Positions 40,170 through 53,185 of a DNA stretch of 64,000 nucleotides are shown here, one piece after another. Location of the stretch: NCBI GenBank assembly GCA_039000515.1, contig JBCFYV010000100.1:30182421-30246420 (forward strand), in the 5' to 3' direction. The position numbers were made by a program, and so were the translations under genes. The notes under the pieces are model-generated. The model was not told the origin of the DNA and did no database searches. It worked only from the letters and a program-made list of their open reading frames with translations. How positions within the stretch are numbered: position 1 is the stretch's first letter; every line of letters begins with the position of its first letter. Origin of the DNA: Timema cristinae (Eukaryota; Arthropoda; Insecta; Phasmatodea; Timematidae).

Positions 40170-42310
40170 CAGTTGAGAAGGGTTGTCATGAATGAAGGAA
40201 CAGAATGAAACATTACTATTAATTTTGTTATGAAATGAAAAGTATTTTTTATTAAGAGGTTGACTTGGCTTTTGTTCAAATAGACATAGCCCTATGTACA
40301 GCGATTTATGTTTGAAAGTTAATTAATTATTGATGGGTAGGAAAAAAATGATGTTATGTTATGAAGTATATTTATGAACGGTTATAGTTATGGTTGATTT
40401 TTTTTTATATATATATTTATTGTAACTAATTGTTAAGCAACTCCACTTTTAGTAACTTTGATGAGAACAAATATTTGGGAATTCTTAAAACTAAATATAA
40501 TGTGACAGAGCTCATCTTACTGGTTCTCACTACATACATTACCAGGGAAAAAATTATTTTCCTGTTATTTAAACTATGTTGGCTATTAGAGGTGGTTTTT
40601 TCATTGTGATTTGTTTTGCTCCATAGTCTAAAAAAATATATAAAACATAATAATGTAAGTAGCATAAAAATAATCTGTTTTACCCTAACATCAAGAGCTA
40701 ATATGATAAAATACAATAGAAAAATAACTAATTCTGTTGTCGAACATTAGTATGACATTTCAAAGGAAACTATATATTTATTTGTGTAAAACATTTGTGT
40801 CTAGAGATAAATGGCAAGGAAAATAGAGCGGGGAAACTTGAATTCTGTTATGGTTTTTTGGTTTATTGTAGAACTCATTATTTATTTCTGAGATGGTTTT
40901 AAAAATCACTGGAAGCCGAATGGCAGACTATAATTGTATAATAGTAGATGCTTTTTTTGACACATTAATATATGTATAGTGTCAATAGGCTTTCTCTTGA
41001 ATTTAAAGCAAATACCACCAAATCCATTCGGCACACATGATTATAAATACTCCATGAATTATGATTGGCAACATTTAAATTTTACCTTATAAAATTCTTG
41101 ATGGTAATATAATTAATATTGTAATATTATTATATCTATCAACACACACACATCTCTGATCTGGCTACCAAATAATTTGTTTCTTAGACATTTTTAAGCC
41201 ACATTGTTTAAAATATGTTTTTCTTAAAAAAAATTTCAAAGAATAAAATAAAATGTGAAAAACTAAACAAGCCTTTAAAAATGTAATGCAAGCAATAAGA
41301 ACCAGTTTGCCAATATCCACGAGTTTTAATTATTGATGATTGGTTGCCCATGATATATGTGTTTAGCTTGAACTTGAAGATTGTATGTAGAAAGTAACTT
41401 TAAATTTTAAAATTTCTGCTTAGGAACAGGGGATACTAATTTTTTAAATGTAAGATCTCTGAATGTGATAGATATCATCGATACTCAGGACGGGCATACA
41501 AACTAATCATTTTACTAACATTGCTTTGCTTCTGTGCCTATTTGTAATTGATTTTAAAAATTATCATCAAAATTTTAAAATTTCAGACTTCTGTGTGTGT
41601 GGAGATATTGTGCAATGCTCAAAACAGACAAACAAACTACTAATTTTATTAATATAGCTTAACTCTACAATAGCTCATTTATAATTATATCCTTTTAAAA
41701 TGTAATATTCACTCTAAATTATACATAAAGAACTTCTTTTAAATAACAGACACATAAGACATAAAACCTTTTAAGAATTACATTATCGGTCATGTCATTG
41801 GGTACTTTAAAACATGTTGCCAAGAGAGTTTTTCTTTTTTCAAATTTTGCAAATGAGAGTATTCACAGTAGATTGACACTATATCAATGAATATATATTT
41901 GCAAATTTAACTAAAGAATGAACCATTTAACCGCAAAAAAAAACTTAGAGGTAATAAAATACAAACATATTTTTTGCAGCCATAATTGATAAAATGTTAC
42001 TATTTATTAGTGTTATTTTATAGGTATTTATAGTAGCTACCAAAAATAACAACTGCAACTGATCGATGACTTGACATATTTATAGAGCTGAATTATTTTT
42101 GTTTCTAGATATCAGATAAGAGCCTTCCTATGAAAATTGGGCTGTAATCAAATTCTACTATTATCTTATGCCTTGTTTTCAACAACACAGTAACAGTCAA
42201 AAGAGTTATATACTGATTTAATGTGTAAAATTTAACTGATTAGAATTTATAGTAAAATAAGCAGTTGGCACCCTCTTATCACAGAAGAAAAATTCCTATT
42301 AACTTTTTTT
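40170..42310. other. AT-rich intergenic DNA, nothing recognised
   Basis: Very AT-rich sequence with only short open frames and no repeat boundary seen. Part could be extended 3' UTR. Confidence 0.45.
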
Positions 42311-42317
42311 TTTAGTA

Positions 42318-42552
42318 TTGTGTCTTACTATTTGTTCGGGTTATACCCTATGTACTAGTTACAATAATGTTTCGGAAATTGTGGAGGTTTAATTTAGAAG
42401 AAGTACACCCACATTTGCGTGGAAGAAGGTTTAAAAAACATTTAATAAGAACCACCCTCAATGAACCTGACCGAGATCAAACCCCAGTATTCCCGTCTTC
42501 AGCAGTCTAGCCAAACACAAGAGTAGCATGTTAGACCATGCGCCACCAAAGT
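42318..42552 (-). repeat. SINE-B copy, minus strand
   Basis: It starts with the reversed tail TGTCTTACTATTTGTTCGGG, has the body block CCCACATTTGCGTGGAAGAA and ends with the reversed head TGTTAGACCATGCGCCACCA. Confidence 0.8.
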
Positions 42553-42559
42553 GGGTAAT

Positions 42560-44285
42560 TAAAAATTTATATTAAAAACATAATTCAATTCCTAAATTCT
42601 TATTAATGTTTTTTTAATGAGATCTCTAATTAATGATTGAAGAATCAATTGGGGCTAGTACAAAGCTGAGTTAGTTGTCCAACTAGCTTCAATTAATTAG
42701 GGCTATAATACAAGTACCAGTATAAAAGCTTTATTAAAAAGAAAAATCTGTGAATTTAGTTAAATGTATATTATTATTAAACCATATCACAATACTTTTT
42801 TTATTTTGTTTTTATAAAATAAATAGTTTGATGTAAATTACAGTTAAAATAGCTTTCAAAATTACATTTCCTGAATCTAAAAAAAAAAAATTAAATATAA
42901 ATATGAATTTACAACATTTTTCTAGACTAAATTATGTCTTAAAATTAGTTTTATAAACTAACAATAGCATCAAACTTTTTTTCAATGTCCCATTATTAAT
43001 GTATTTTACAAACGTTCATAATTTAAATGTCTGGCTGTGGAGGTAAAGGAGAATATTTAATAACAATAATTCAAAATTTTAGCTTAATTTTATCCTACTA
43101 AACAGCCAAAGGAACTCTAAAAAAGAGAGTTAAAAATTAAACTTCAAATATTAAAAGAGTATACATAAAATTTATCAAAATAAAATTAATTTATGTGGAT
43201 ATGACTGTAAATTTATTAAAAAAAAAGTTCAAACATATCAAAACAAAAAGAACAAGAGTAGTACAATAAAAAGAAAAAACTTTGAATATTAATTATATGC
43301 ATGTTTAAATAATGGTCATTCAAGCAAAATTAATCATGTAAATCATGTAATCATTGGTAAATATTATTTATGATCCAAAAAATGTGTATTAATTTTTAAC
43401 AAAATCTTCAATTAATATAATACCAGAACACTGTTTCTCTCCCTTGCCATTAATATTATTAAAGTAGGTGCAAAGAGGTTTTATCTTATATTGTGTGATT
43501 TCAAATAAAATAAAAAGAAAAATACACCATTGTAAATCAAGTTAATACCAAACTATCAAGTGTTTCCTATGTATTAAGAACAACAAAAGAAACTAAAATG
43601 CAGTGGTAGAACTTTGAACAAATATGATTTAACATTACTTAATTAATTATAAATTACTCTTAACTTTACCAAAATCTTAAGCAGCCAAATTATGTTGTGT
43701 GAACATAATATGAAAATGTTTAAATAGTAAAGAAAAAAAGACTAATGTGAAAAAAAAAGAATGATTTTCCTTGTCTAAGTATTTATCGAAAGATGGACCA
43801 CAACAAATGTTTATTTTTAAAACTTATTCCCTTTTTACAAACAAATAAAATTGTTAAAATGTGTTTGATACTACAAACGTAGGCATCTATACTAACTTTC
43901 ACTTTTCTTGTATTGTGACAATCTTTCTATGAATGCCTTTCTCTGTGTGCCATTAATACCAACTAACACTCAAGTCAAACCTCTTTCTGAATAATTTTTA
44001 TACACATTATTTAAAATAAAATAAACAGCCAGTTAACGAAATATATTTTTTAAAGTAAAGCAAAACACAAAGCTTAACTAAACAAGGTTGTTTGAAATTA
44101 GTTATAATATAATTTCAATTGTTTTAAATGAATGAGTCTTGACACCCCTAAGAGGCCAAAACTTGAAGTACATATATGTTCTAGTAAGGGGAAAATAAAC
44201 TTCCTATTGAAACTGTTGTTAGACATGTGTTTACTAAATTTGTTGTAATGCGTCTATTTTCAAGGAATGTAAAACTCAGAATTTA
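42560..44285. other. AT-rich intergenic DNA, nothing recognised
   Basis: No gene or repeat could be supported. Confidence 0.45.
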
Positions 44286-44289
44286 CAAC

Positions 44290-44775
44290 AACAATTTTAC
44301 TGGTTATTCTCTATGGGTGTGAGATCTAGTATTTTACTACAAATGATGAAAAAAAAAAATTAGTGTGCTTGAAAACAAGGTTCTTAGGAAGATATTTCGT
44401 CCCAAAAGGGATGAAGCTACTGACGAGTGGAAGAGGTTTCAGAATTATGAGTTACATACCCTGTTATTATCACAACACATTGTTAGGTTAGTCAAATCTT
44501 GAAGATTACAGTGAGCAGGGACACGCAGCATGAATGGGAGAATCTAGAACCATGTTCATGTTACTGACTGGCAAATCCATTGAGAAGAGACCATTGGGAA
44601 TAACCAGACTCAGATGGGAGGTTAGCATTAGAATGGACCTGAAAGAGATAGGGTGTAATGAGGTAGACTTGCTATAATTAGTTCAAGATAAGGATAGGTG
44701 GCGTACTTTCGTAAGTGCAGCAATGAACTATTGAGTTCCTAGTGCCATAGAGAAAGTAAGTAAAATTGAAACTGT
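44290..44775 (+). pseudogene. LINE 3' end, plus strand, degenerate
   Basis: Shifted plus frames give VLENKVLRKIFRPKRDEATD, then EWKRFQNYELHTLLLSQHIV and RLVKS, RRPLGITRLRWE, MDLKEIGCNEVDLL and DKDRWRTFVSAAMNY, the familiar C-terminal region of a common insect non-LTR retrotransposon (RWED-x-MDL ... QDRDRWRA ... AVMNL). Several frame breaks and stops make it dead. Confidence 0.85.
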
Positions 44776-44779
44776 AGCT

Positions 44780-45950
44780 AGATCTACCTTAAATCACTGT
44801 TGGAAAACCAAAAAGGCTGAAGCAATTTTTCGATTTTTGTTTGATTTCATCACAATCTATTGCAATCTCTTAAGAATATCAAACTCAGACCCCATTTAGT
44901 GCATTAAATAATCTCATGGGCTAACATTATTTATGAGTTAGATTTTAAAGTCCTATTATTTTATATCCCTTAGTTTTTTATATTAATTTTTTACATTAAA
45001 ATTTTGTACAGTACCTATGAAATTATGACCTTTTAAAAGCTATTAAAATAATAATTGGGAACGTGAAAAAAATTTAAACTTTAAGAAAGTAAATGCACAT
45101 TATTATTTAAAATTAAATAAAAATATATAAATGAATAAGTATGATATAATTTAAATTGAACAAAGAGAAGTCTCTTGAAATTAAGTGATAAATTTTTATT
45201 TAAATTATATAAATATTGCATCAAAAAATAATTTTAAATTTTATTACATAGTTTTTTCAAAGCGCTTAAATGTCCATAACTTGATAAAAACCTAAGTATT
45301 TTGTGCCTCATGTATAAAAAAATTATTATATCTTTAAAAATGTAACTTAAATGCAAAGTACTTAAAATACGTTCTTCATTCTTCGTATTACCTGGGGATG
45401 TTATTAATAACTCTTTGTAGTAAATATTTTTGCCAAAAATATAGCAATAGAATGGCATCTCTTATTTCTTATTATTAAACTGATTGCATTTCACTTTTAA
45501 ATCCTATTTTTATTTATTGTGAAACAGTCTGTCAGTCTATTTAAATTAAATAATTAGAACCAAATGTAATTGATATTTGAAAAGTGTGATTTGACTTAGT
45601 AGTTTTTAAAATGTGTTTATATTTTACTTGCTTGGGAAGTTTATGGTAACCTCAGAGGTAAAGGGTTAAGCTGATCTGCATAGTCAGAAAGGTGTGTTAA
45701 TATGGATAGATATAAGAGGGAGGAAAAAGCTGTAAAAAAGGGTAAATATGGGGTTTGGCAAGAAGGCGAATGCCAATTTAGTATCAAAATATATTTGTAA
45801 GTGGTAGGAATAAAACGTCAAGGAAATGTAATTTTATAAGCTGAACACTATGGGGAGATTACGGAACATAAAATCACCCATGAAAAGCTCCACAGACGAG
45901 TTCTTCATCAATTATGAACAGACCAGCACCAGTGCATACGTCGAGAATTT
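44780..45950. other. AT-rich intergenic DNA, nothing recognised
   Basis: No supported feature. Confidence 0.45.
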
Positions 45951-45959
45951 AGCCCTAGC

Positions 45960-46092
45960 CAAGTGTACTAAAGATGCTTTTTCCAAATGGTTTCCCACTT
46001 TCCCTTTATAAAATGTGGATACATTTCATTTAAACTCTAGCCTATTTGTGTGATTAAATTTGTATAGCCCTGTTAGGTACTAAAAAAAAATC
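45960..46092 (+). repeat. SINE-B 3' part
   Basis: TTTCCCACTTTCCCTTTATA, AAATGTGGATACATTTCATT and a worn tail CCCTGTTAGGTACTAAAAAA. Confidence 0.45.
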
Positions 46093-46094
46093 TT

Positions 46095-47015
46095 TGACCA
46101 ATTACAGTGTGAGTCTAGGCCTTTATACTGATCAGAAACCTGTTCAGACAGTTAGTAATGAATTAGATAAATAGCTGTTGTGAGAAGATGTTAGGAAAAA
46201 AAAATTAACATTTTGTTGGAGAGTTTTGAATAATAGATAATTATTTCAAGCTAGTGTAAAGGATCTTGTTTTTTTTTTCTCACTGGAGCGAATTTTATTC
46301 AATCTTGTGAGCTGAGTGTGTTGAGATTCTGCCATATATTTTAAAGCAAGACCTTTGTTGCAGAGTAGGTGGTTTTCTAGTAATGAGTGTTCGGCAAGTT
46401 TTAAATCAGTTTAGTTATGTTTTTTTTTAAAAAAGAAGGTTCTTTGTAAAGTGTTCGAAAATGTTGTCTTATTTTATCAACGAATAGTATAATATAAATA
46501 TAAAAATATTTTTAAGATGGATGAGCTTTCCATCATTTTTTTGAATAATTTAATTGAGATCCAAAATCCTATTTTTAGGAGAACGTTTACAAACAACCTT
46601 CTAAATCATTATTTTTATTGAATTGACTGTTAATCAGAAGGAAGTTTGACTTGTGTAGTAGATATCCCACTTCTAGTGTGCTAAATCTGTCTGTGATATA
46701 TTTTCATAAAAGAAAAAGATGGGACAGGTGAAGGTTTAACGACTTTTTTTTATTCTTTTTAATATTCACCAAACAGACATTATATATGTGAAATGGCCAT
46801 CTCAGTGAAAGTTCTTTATCTTATTGCTAGGGTGGAATAAAAGATATCAGTTAGGACAGTAATTTATGCTGATTTTATAAAAAAAAAAATCACAAAATAA
46901 ATAGATGTAACTTACATAGTTAACAGTGATATATTTAGTTTTATTTGCTACATATAATCTTATCAACAGTTTTTGAACGTGTCCTAAGCATAAAGGCATT
47001 ATGAAGAGAAAAAGA
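46095..47015. other. AT-rich intergenic DNA, nothing recognised
   Basis: No supported feature. Confidence 0.45.
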
Positions 47016-47021
47016 ACCCAC

Positions 47022-47272
47022 TTTGGTGGCCACATGATCTAAGGTGCTATTATTGAAAGATACTAGACTGCCATTACTGAGAGATCAAGGTTCAAATTTC
47101 GATTACGTGTACTGAGGTTGGTTTTACCACTCTCTCTTTCTCACTTTCGCCTCTACACAAATGTGGGTACATTTACTCTAAATAAAACTTTTCTTATCTT
47201 CAAAATCATTGGTTTTATTAGTATATAAGATTATAGCCCCAAGGGGTAGTAAGACGCAATGCTAAAAAAAAA
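47022..47272 (+). repeat. SINE-B copy
   Basis: Head TTTGGTGGCCACATGATCTA, B box AGGTTCAAATTTC, body ACACAAATGTGGGTACATTT and tail AGGGGTAGTAAGACGCAATG with poly(A) and (GA)n. Confidence 0.8.
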
Positions 47273-47578
47273 GAGAGAGAGAGGAATAGGTATCATTAAG
47301 TTCCACGACGCCCATGGAAAATATTCAAAAACTGTTGAGATTTATAAAATCAAACTTAATACATCTATTTAACCTATCTTTGAATTGTATCCAAAACAAA
47401 TTTTGTTGTAAAAACTGTAAAAATACTTGTCTTAAAACAGTTAAAATTAAATAAACAAAAGATATCTATATTTAGCATCAAGTTTAAAAAAAAAAGTACA
47501 TCAAAAGTAGATTTAAAAAAATATTTATTCTTTTTCTATGTATCTTTGAGTGTACCAAGCGCTAAGGCAGTAATTAAT

Positions 47579-48039
47579 CAGTGATGTAGCTAGGATTTCA
47601 TATCTGGATAGGTGGGGTAGAGGGGGGGGGGGGGGACCCAAGTAAAGTTTCTTTTTCCCCCATTCATCGGCCTGATAGTACACCCCCCCCCCCCCCTTAC
47701 ACAACCATCCCTATTGTACAAATATCCCTCACTACCAAACCTCCTTACCTCCCAGTGCAAGTAAACATTGAAATTGTGTTAGATCATGGCTCACTTAATT
47801 CAAACATGATATTACAGTTATGGAATATTTTCAAGCCAAAATATTGTATTTAAAAAAATATCCAAAAATATTATTTAATCAAACTAAAAAAAAAACACAA
47901 AGAACATAAGTAAAAATTCAAAATATAATAAGAACAGGCTAAGTATCTGTTTAAGTTTAAGCTGGCGCCAGTGAGCGGAGTCCTTGAGGGCGGGATGTAG
48001 GGACACCTTGTATCCCCTCTCCCCTGGGCTATGTCACTG
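47579..48039. mobile_element. hAT-like MITE with 8-bp target duplication
   Basis: It starts CAGTGATGTAGCTAGG and ends with the reverse complement of CAGTGACATAGCCCAGG. The flanks TAATTAAT (47571-47578) and TGATTAAT (48040-48047) match at seven of eight positions, as expected for hAT. Poly(G) near 47623 and poly(C) near 47683 lie inside. No transposase frame. Confidence 0.8.
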
Positions 48040-48049
48040 TGATTAATAT

Positions 48050-48540
48050 ATATAGCTATATTACAGATTAAGAACTTTTAGGATTACTTTAAGACAAATT
48101 GTCAGCCCATCAAAAATATCACTAACTAATTTTAGTTTCACACACAATCAACACAATTTTTAAATTATTTACAACTGATAGTAAAAATAAGCTTTGATTA
48201 AATAAATTACAATATATTTTTTCTGTGGTGATCATTGTATTCTAAAATACAACTAAAACTATAGCTAATATTTATAAAAACTAATACATTACTTTGATGT
48301 TATAAACATGCAATATTAATTGAAATTTTTTTTATTTTATATAAAATAATTTCAAAATATACGATAATTCAAGCGAATATTATATTTAAAAAAAAAAAAG
48401 AGCTTGTCTAACCTTCACCTCCTTTGTTTCTTCTCCAGTATAAATGTTATAGTTCAATGTGTAAATCTAATGTCCAATAGATATTATTGTTAGTGTTATT
48501 AATAAGGCCTGGATTTTGATGATATGTTAATTGTTTTTTG
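48050..48540. other. AT-rich intergenic DNA, nothing recognised
   Basis: No supported feature. Confidence 0.45.
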
Positions 48541-48547
48541 TTTTTAC

Positions 48548-48916
48548 CAAACAGAAGAATCTAGAGCCGTGTTCAGGGCATTTATTGACAAATTGATTGA
48601 CAAATCATTGGGATTACCTAAGCACAGATGGGAGGATAACATTTGAATGAAGGTGACCTGGTGGTCTAGGGGTAAGGTGTCAGACTTCTGTGCTGGCGGC
48701 TGGGGTTCAATCCTCGGTCCCGGCAAAGATTTATCTGATTACCAAACCCTTCCTTCACCTCTAACAAGACATCTTGTGAATGTGGGGAATGCCAGGCTTC
48801 CACCGTGGTTCGGATTCCACGTTAAACTGTAGGTCCTCCATTTCATCTCACAATCACCCTACCATTACACATTAGCGTAAGTGCGTATAACCCGAACGGG
48901 TAGTAAGACGCGGTGC

Positions 48917-48948
<32 letters not shown>

Positions 48949-49080
48949 TTTGAATGAACCATAAATGAGAAAGGGTGTAGTGAGATGGACTGGATAGAAC
49001 TGGCTTAAGATAGGGATGTGGAGTACTTTTGTGAGTGCAGCAATGAAATTTCCAGTTCCTAACGTCATAGAGTAAGTAAC
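48548..49080 (+). pseudogene. LINE 3' end, plus strand, interrupted by SINE-A
   Basis: The left part (48548-48650) matches the LINE at 44520-44640 (GAATCTAGAGCCGTGTTCAG, ACAGATGGGAGGATAACAT). The right part (48948-49080) continues with GTGTAGTGAGATGGACTGGA and GTGAGTGCAGCAATGAAATT. The two halves join if the SINE and one target copy are removed. Degenerate. Confidence 0.85.
48651..48947 (+). repeat. SINE-A copy with perfect target duplication, inside a LINE
   Basis: Full-length head, B box, body and a long AAT tail. ATTTGAATGA flanks it at 48641-48650 and 48948-48957. Both copies are LINE sequence, fixing the order of insertion. Confidence 0.95.
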
Positions 49081-49084
49081 ATAT

Positions 49085-49550
49085 CTTCTACTTAAAGGAC
49101 CTGGTAGTATAATGAAACAAAATAGAAAAAACTAACAAAACTCAAGAGGCAAACATGAAATATAGTAAGCATTTTATTTTACACAGATAACTATAAAAGG
49201 CCTTGTGTTTTGAATGTTATGTGCAACATACAACAGTTTGATATTTGGCATTGCAAGTAAAAAAATCGGATAAATAAAAGGTCTGATAGCACCAGCGTAT
49301 CCAGTTAACCCACAGATAACACAACTTTAAGAGTCTAAAAAAAAGATTTAGGTTCGCTATAGATAGCAAACCTATAGCAATTAATCAAAGACTAGAAGAA
49401 TCCCCAAAAACATACTTAAAGCAACTCTTTCATTAGCAAGGTAATCAATTACTTAATTACTAAAAATTGGGTATTATCTTACAAAAATAAATGAAATTAA
49501 AATTTATGTTTGCCTACCCTGATGATTAAACAAAGTAAATTAAATAACGG
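49085..49550. other. AT-rich intergenic DNA, nothing recognised
   Basis: No supported feature. Confidence 0.45.
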
Positions 49551-49555
49551 AAACA

Positions 49556-50489
49556 TTACTGAATCCCCAAATATAAATTAAACTCAAAATGGCAATGCTT
49601 GTATGAGTTAAAAATCCACCCAAAGTAACCTCCGGTGATATAAAACATTGACACAAGTAATACTAGAACACAATAGCCGCTCATGAGAGCCATATGAGTA
49701 GAGATCCGTTTAAGTAGAATGTACTCGACAACGTATATCAAAAGAAGAGCCCATTCAAAGTGTGTGACCGAGAAGAAATAAGGTACAAGACGGGCAGGAG
49801 CGAGGGGGTCTATGTCTAACACACGTCTTCTTAGCCAATTGTACTTGTTGCTAGTCGGACAACTCAGATATCCCTTCAACGTCGGCTGTTGAGAATTGCC
49901 ACATGCGCTACTTGCAGATCGCTCAGATGGATAGCATCGTATGTTGTCATGGAAATGGTCGAGTCAGCCAACTAAGCACCCACTATTGCGCAACTAATTA
50001 TATCTAGTCATGAAGACAGCCATAGTGCAGTCCAGCCTCAAAATATTGCGTCCAAGGTAACCATGGAGTCGGCCCATGAAAGGAGGCCTTGACATAGTAG
50101 TTTTATACATCTGGGGAAATGGAAGTAGCTTGCTCCACTGTAGATCAGCCTCCCCGGCATAATGGTAGATAATATAATATAGCCGAGTCATCTTATCAGC
50201 GTATTAGGAGTCAGATAATTATTATTAGCACAATAGCAGGGCTAATTTGCTTACAATTAAGGAACACGAGTACAGATGGTTAGGGGTACTAAGGCTAGTC
50301 CTTAGAATGATACAAATGCATGAATACAAAAAGTGTTACAACACACAGTTGTCGGAATGAGAAGATGGTGTAGGTAATAAACTTTACACACTCTTTGCTT
50401 GTATGGTTGGAAAATACATATTTCTTGTGAGACACTTCAACTAGCTGGAAAAAGTTGCGTTGGAAGTGGATTACTTCTGTAGTAGACAT
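49556..50489 (-). other. Possible minus-strand exons or old element, unidentified
   Basis: Three minus-strand open frames sit in a block that is less AT-rich than its flanks: 50295-50489 (64 codons, from MSTTEVIHFQRNFFQLVEVS), 49994-50191 (65 codons, containing MSRPPFMGRLHGYLGRNIL) and 49556-49879 (107 codons, with hydrophobic stretches WALLLIYVVEYILL and YCVLVLLVSMFYITGGYFG). No domain is recognised with confidence. The block could be exons of a small gene, a retrocopy or a mobile element. The second frame has a faint likeness to the start of cytochrome c oxidase subunit VIc, which is not claimed. Confidence 0.3.
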
Positions 50490-50679
50490 TCGTACATCAA
50501 TAATATATTTAGCAAAATGCGAGAGTTTGTTGTTTAACGAGTTTCATTGTTTTATATATATAATAAAATTTGTAAAAGTGCACGTTTTATTTAGTCATGT
50601 GTATTTATTATGAGTTTTATTTAATTTTTTTCTAATATTTAATTTCATTTTATAAGTTGTTTTTATTAAACTTTTCAGG

Positions 50680-50751
50680 TCATCAAAGTTCAGGCCCTGG
50701 CTATCCATATTAGAGCTCTTCACCGAATTACAAGGCTGCTACAAGAAGTAG
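50680..50751 (+). CDS. Candidate terminal exon, unidentified
   Basis: A strong acceptor-like TTTTTATTAAACTTTTCAG is followed by a GC-richer 70 bp in an AT-rich setting. One frame reads KFRPWLSILELFTELQGCYK and ends at a TAG (50749-50751). An AATAAA lies about 130 bp on (near 50880). No partner exon was found in the window. It could be a cryptic signal. A second frame is open to 50798. Confidence 0.3.
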   Translation, partial: SSKFRPWLSILELFTELQGCYKK

Positions 50752-50889
50752 GCCTTACTGTCGTGTTAGTTAAAATATTTGCCATATTTGTTTTATGATG
50801 TTATTTGCATATATATCCTTGTGACGATATTTTGCAAAGGTATGATTGTATGTCCTGTTTGTTTAATTCTTATCTTTCAAATAAATATA

Positions 50890-52440
50890 AAATTAATAAA
50901 ACAAAAACTAACTAGGGGTATGTGAAGGAAGGTATCTTCTAAATGTGAAGCAAGGCTTGAGACATGCAAAGAAAAGTCAAAGTTGAAGATGAGGTTTTTG
51001 TTGTCACATAGCACTAATTTTTAAAATTATTTTATATAAAGAAAAAGGTGTATAAATATAGAAATTTTATTCTTTCTTCAAAATGTGAAGATTTCTGTAG
51101 GTGTCAAAGTTGAAGCAAAGGAGATTCGGCTTTGACATTTTGAAGTTTCAAACATCCCTAATGTTATAAAGAGAAGCTTATTTAAGTAATTTTTCTTGAA
51201 CCAGGTGTCATATCATATTGCAGTTTTTCATATTATTTATTGAAAGAATTTTCAATACAAACATAAATGAGTATTTTAATTTGTCACATATCCCATTGCA
51301 TAATTTTATGAGATAAACAAACCACTGAATAACTAATTCATCAAAATTAAATGAAACAATAACAACTCTTTTAGACAAGTCTTAATTTCTAGTGTGCTTA
51401 TTACAATAAAACTTCTTCTTCAGCTTAAACTAAAAAACAAACGGTTAGGAAATCAAGAAAGTTTGATTTGTACCTTGAAAACGACGACAACCCCCTTTTT
51501 TTTTCAAAAAGCCTTTGCAAGGTGTTATTACAAGGTTTTAGATTCTAGTGCTTTGAAGATGTCATCTTCGTAGCGTAATCCACCTGTGCCTTGTCTAACT
51601 AATGTAATGAGCCTCTTCTCAAACTAACTTAGCCATTTAGAACCTAATTATTCTTGAATACAATAATTCATGCCGACATTCAGAATTGTGTAACTTGGAT
51701 GCCTGTAAACTATTATTTGACCAACAAACTGCAGTGTGATGTATTTACACCAAGGAATAGAAATTAAAAACTATGTTTTATTTTAGATTAATATAGTGAT
51801 TTATTTAACAATTCAAATGGAATTGAAGAGTATAAATTAGACAAAATGCAGCAACATTTACATAGATAATTAATGGAAAAAACACCTTGAGTACTTTGCC
51901 AGGATTCAGGACATTCGAATAGTCAAACACTCTGGTATTAAATTGACTCTCCTATTAATAATAATTAAATTAAGAGCCTCAATAATCATGTACTTTTATG
52001 TGTTACTGGTACATAGGTTTCATTTAGTTAAAATTAACCGTTTTGGTCGAAGGATATAAAAGTTTTAATTATGAGAAACAAAAAAACATTGCAAAACAAC
52101 TTTCATTCTTAGTATCAAATAAAAATAAATGTTGGTGAAAAAATCTTAGCAAAGCTAAAAATATAATAAAAAAGGGGACCGAGGATAAATTTAATTCCTT
52201 ATTTACATTTTGGTACTAAACCACACTTTCTTTGAGTAGATAGATCATATCTTGTATTAAAGAAAATTACACTGTTAGAGAATAGCTTTCTATTTATTTC
52301 AGAATGTTGCATTTAAACTAAATTACTGAGGTTAATTATTGGACTCTCTTAGTAAATGAATATGATTAATTATATTTAAATATATTTAAAAAATCTGTTA
52401 TGAAAATGGTATCAGGCTTCCAAGTTTGCCGATTCAAAAT
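50890..52440. other. AT-rich intergenic DNA, nothing recognised
   Basis: No supported feature. A (TA)n microsatellite follows at 52449-52473. Confidence 0.45.
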
Positions 52441-52448
52441 ATTAAAAA

Positions 52449-52473
52449 TATATATATATATATATATATATAT
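52449..52473. repeat. (TA)n microsatellite
   Basis: About 12 uninterrupted TA units. Confidence 0.9.
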
Positions 52474-52869
52474 CAGCCTGTCTCTGAAGTGAAAAATGTG
52501 ATGATTCACCAGCATGTAGAAAGAAACAAAGCTATTAGTTCAATGGTTTAGAACACAATATGGCTAAACATGTATAGACTATGTCTAAGTGAGTTACTAA
52601 TGTCATGTAATCTTAATAAACAACCCGAGTTGAAATTGAATATGAATAAAATATTTGCATTGTTATTTCCTATCATAGCCTTAATATAAAACGATTTAGT
52701 ATTTTTTTTACATAAGTTTAAAGCACATATTAAATTGATGGTAGAAAATGAAAGTGGTGTAGTCCCTAGTGGCAAAGTATTCACCCTAAAATCTGGGTAA
52801 ATGTTAGGATGAGTTATTAAAAAAAGACACACCTATTTAAAAAGGGTGTTCTCATGGTATGATTTAGTA

Positions 52870-53050
52870 CTAACTAAGCTTAATCCATAGAGCTGGGATG
52901 AAGAAGATAATTTATTTTAAATGCAACTGCATTAGCATGAATAACAGATGGGGAAATTCAGTGCTAAATAACCTGATCAAAATTAGAATCTCAACCTCCC
53001 CTTCACCTGAAATCCTGTATATTGTGAGCCTAGCACCTTAGACTGCATAC
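52870..53050 (-). repeat. SINE-like fragment, minus strand
   Basis: AAATCCTGTATATTGTGAGC and GCACCTTAGACTGCATAC match the head variant of the minus-strand SINE at 36555-36770. The rest is worn. Confidence 0.4.
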
Positions 53051-53185
53051 AATTGCAGGTTCTACTTGTTGTGGTTAAACAAATCCGTCAACCATAGAAA
53101 AAATGTTTAGCTATAATATTTTGATTAGAGAGCTTTAAGAAATATCCTAATTGCTGTTAAAAATTAATACATCAAATACCCACCC

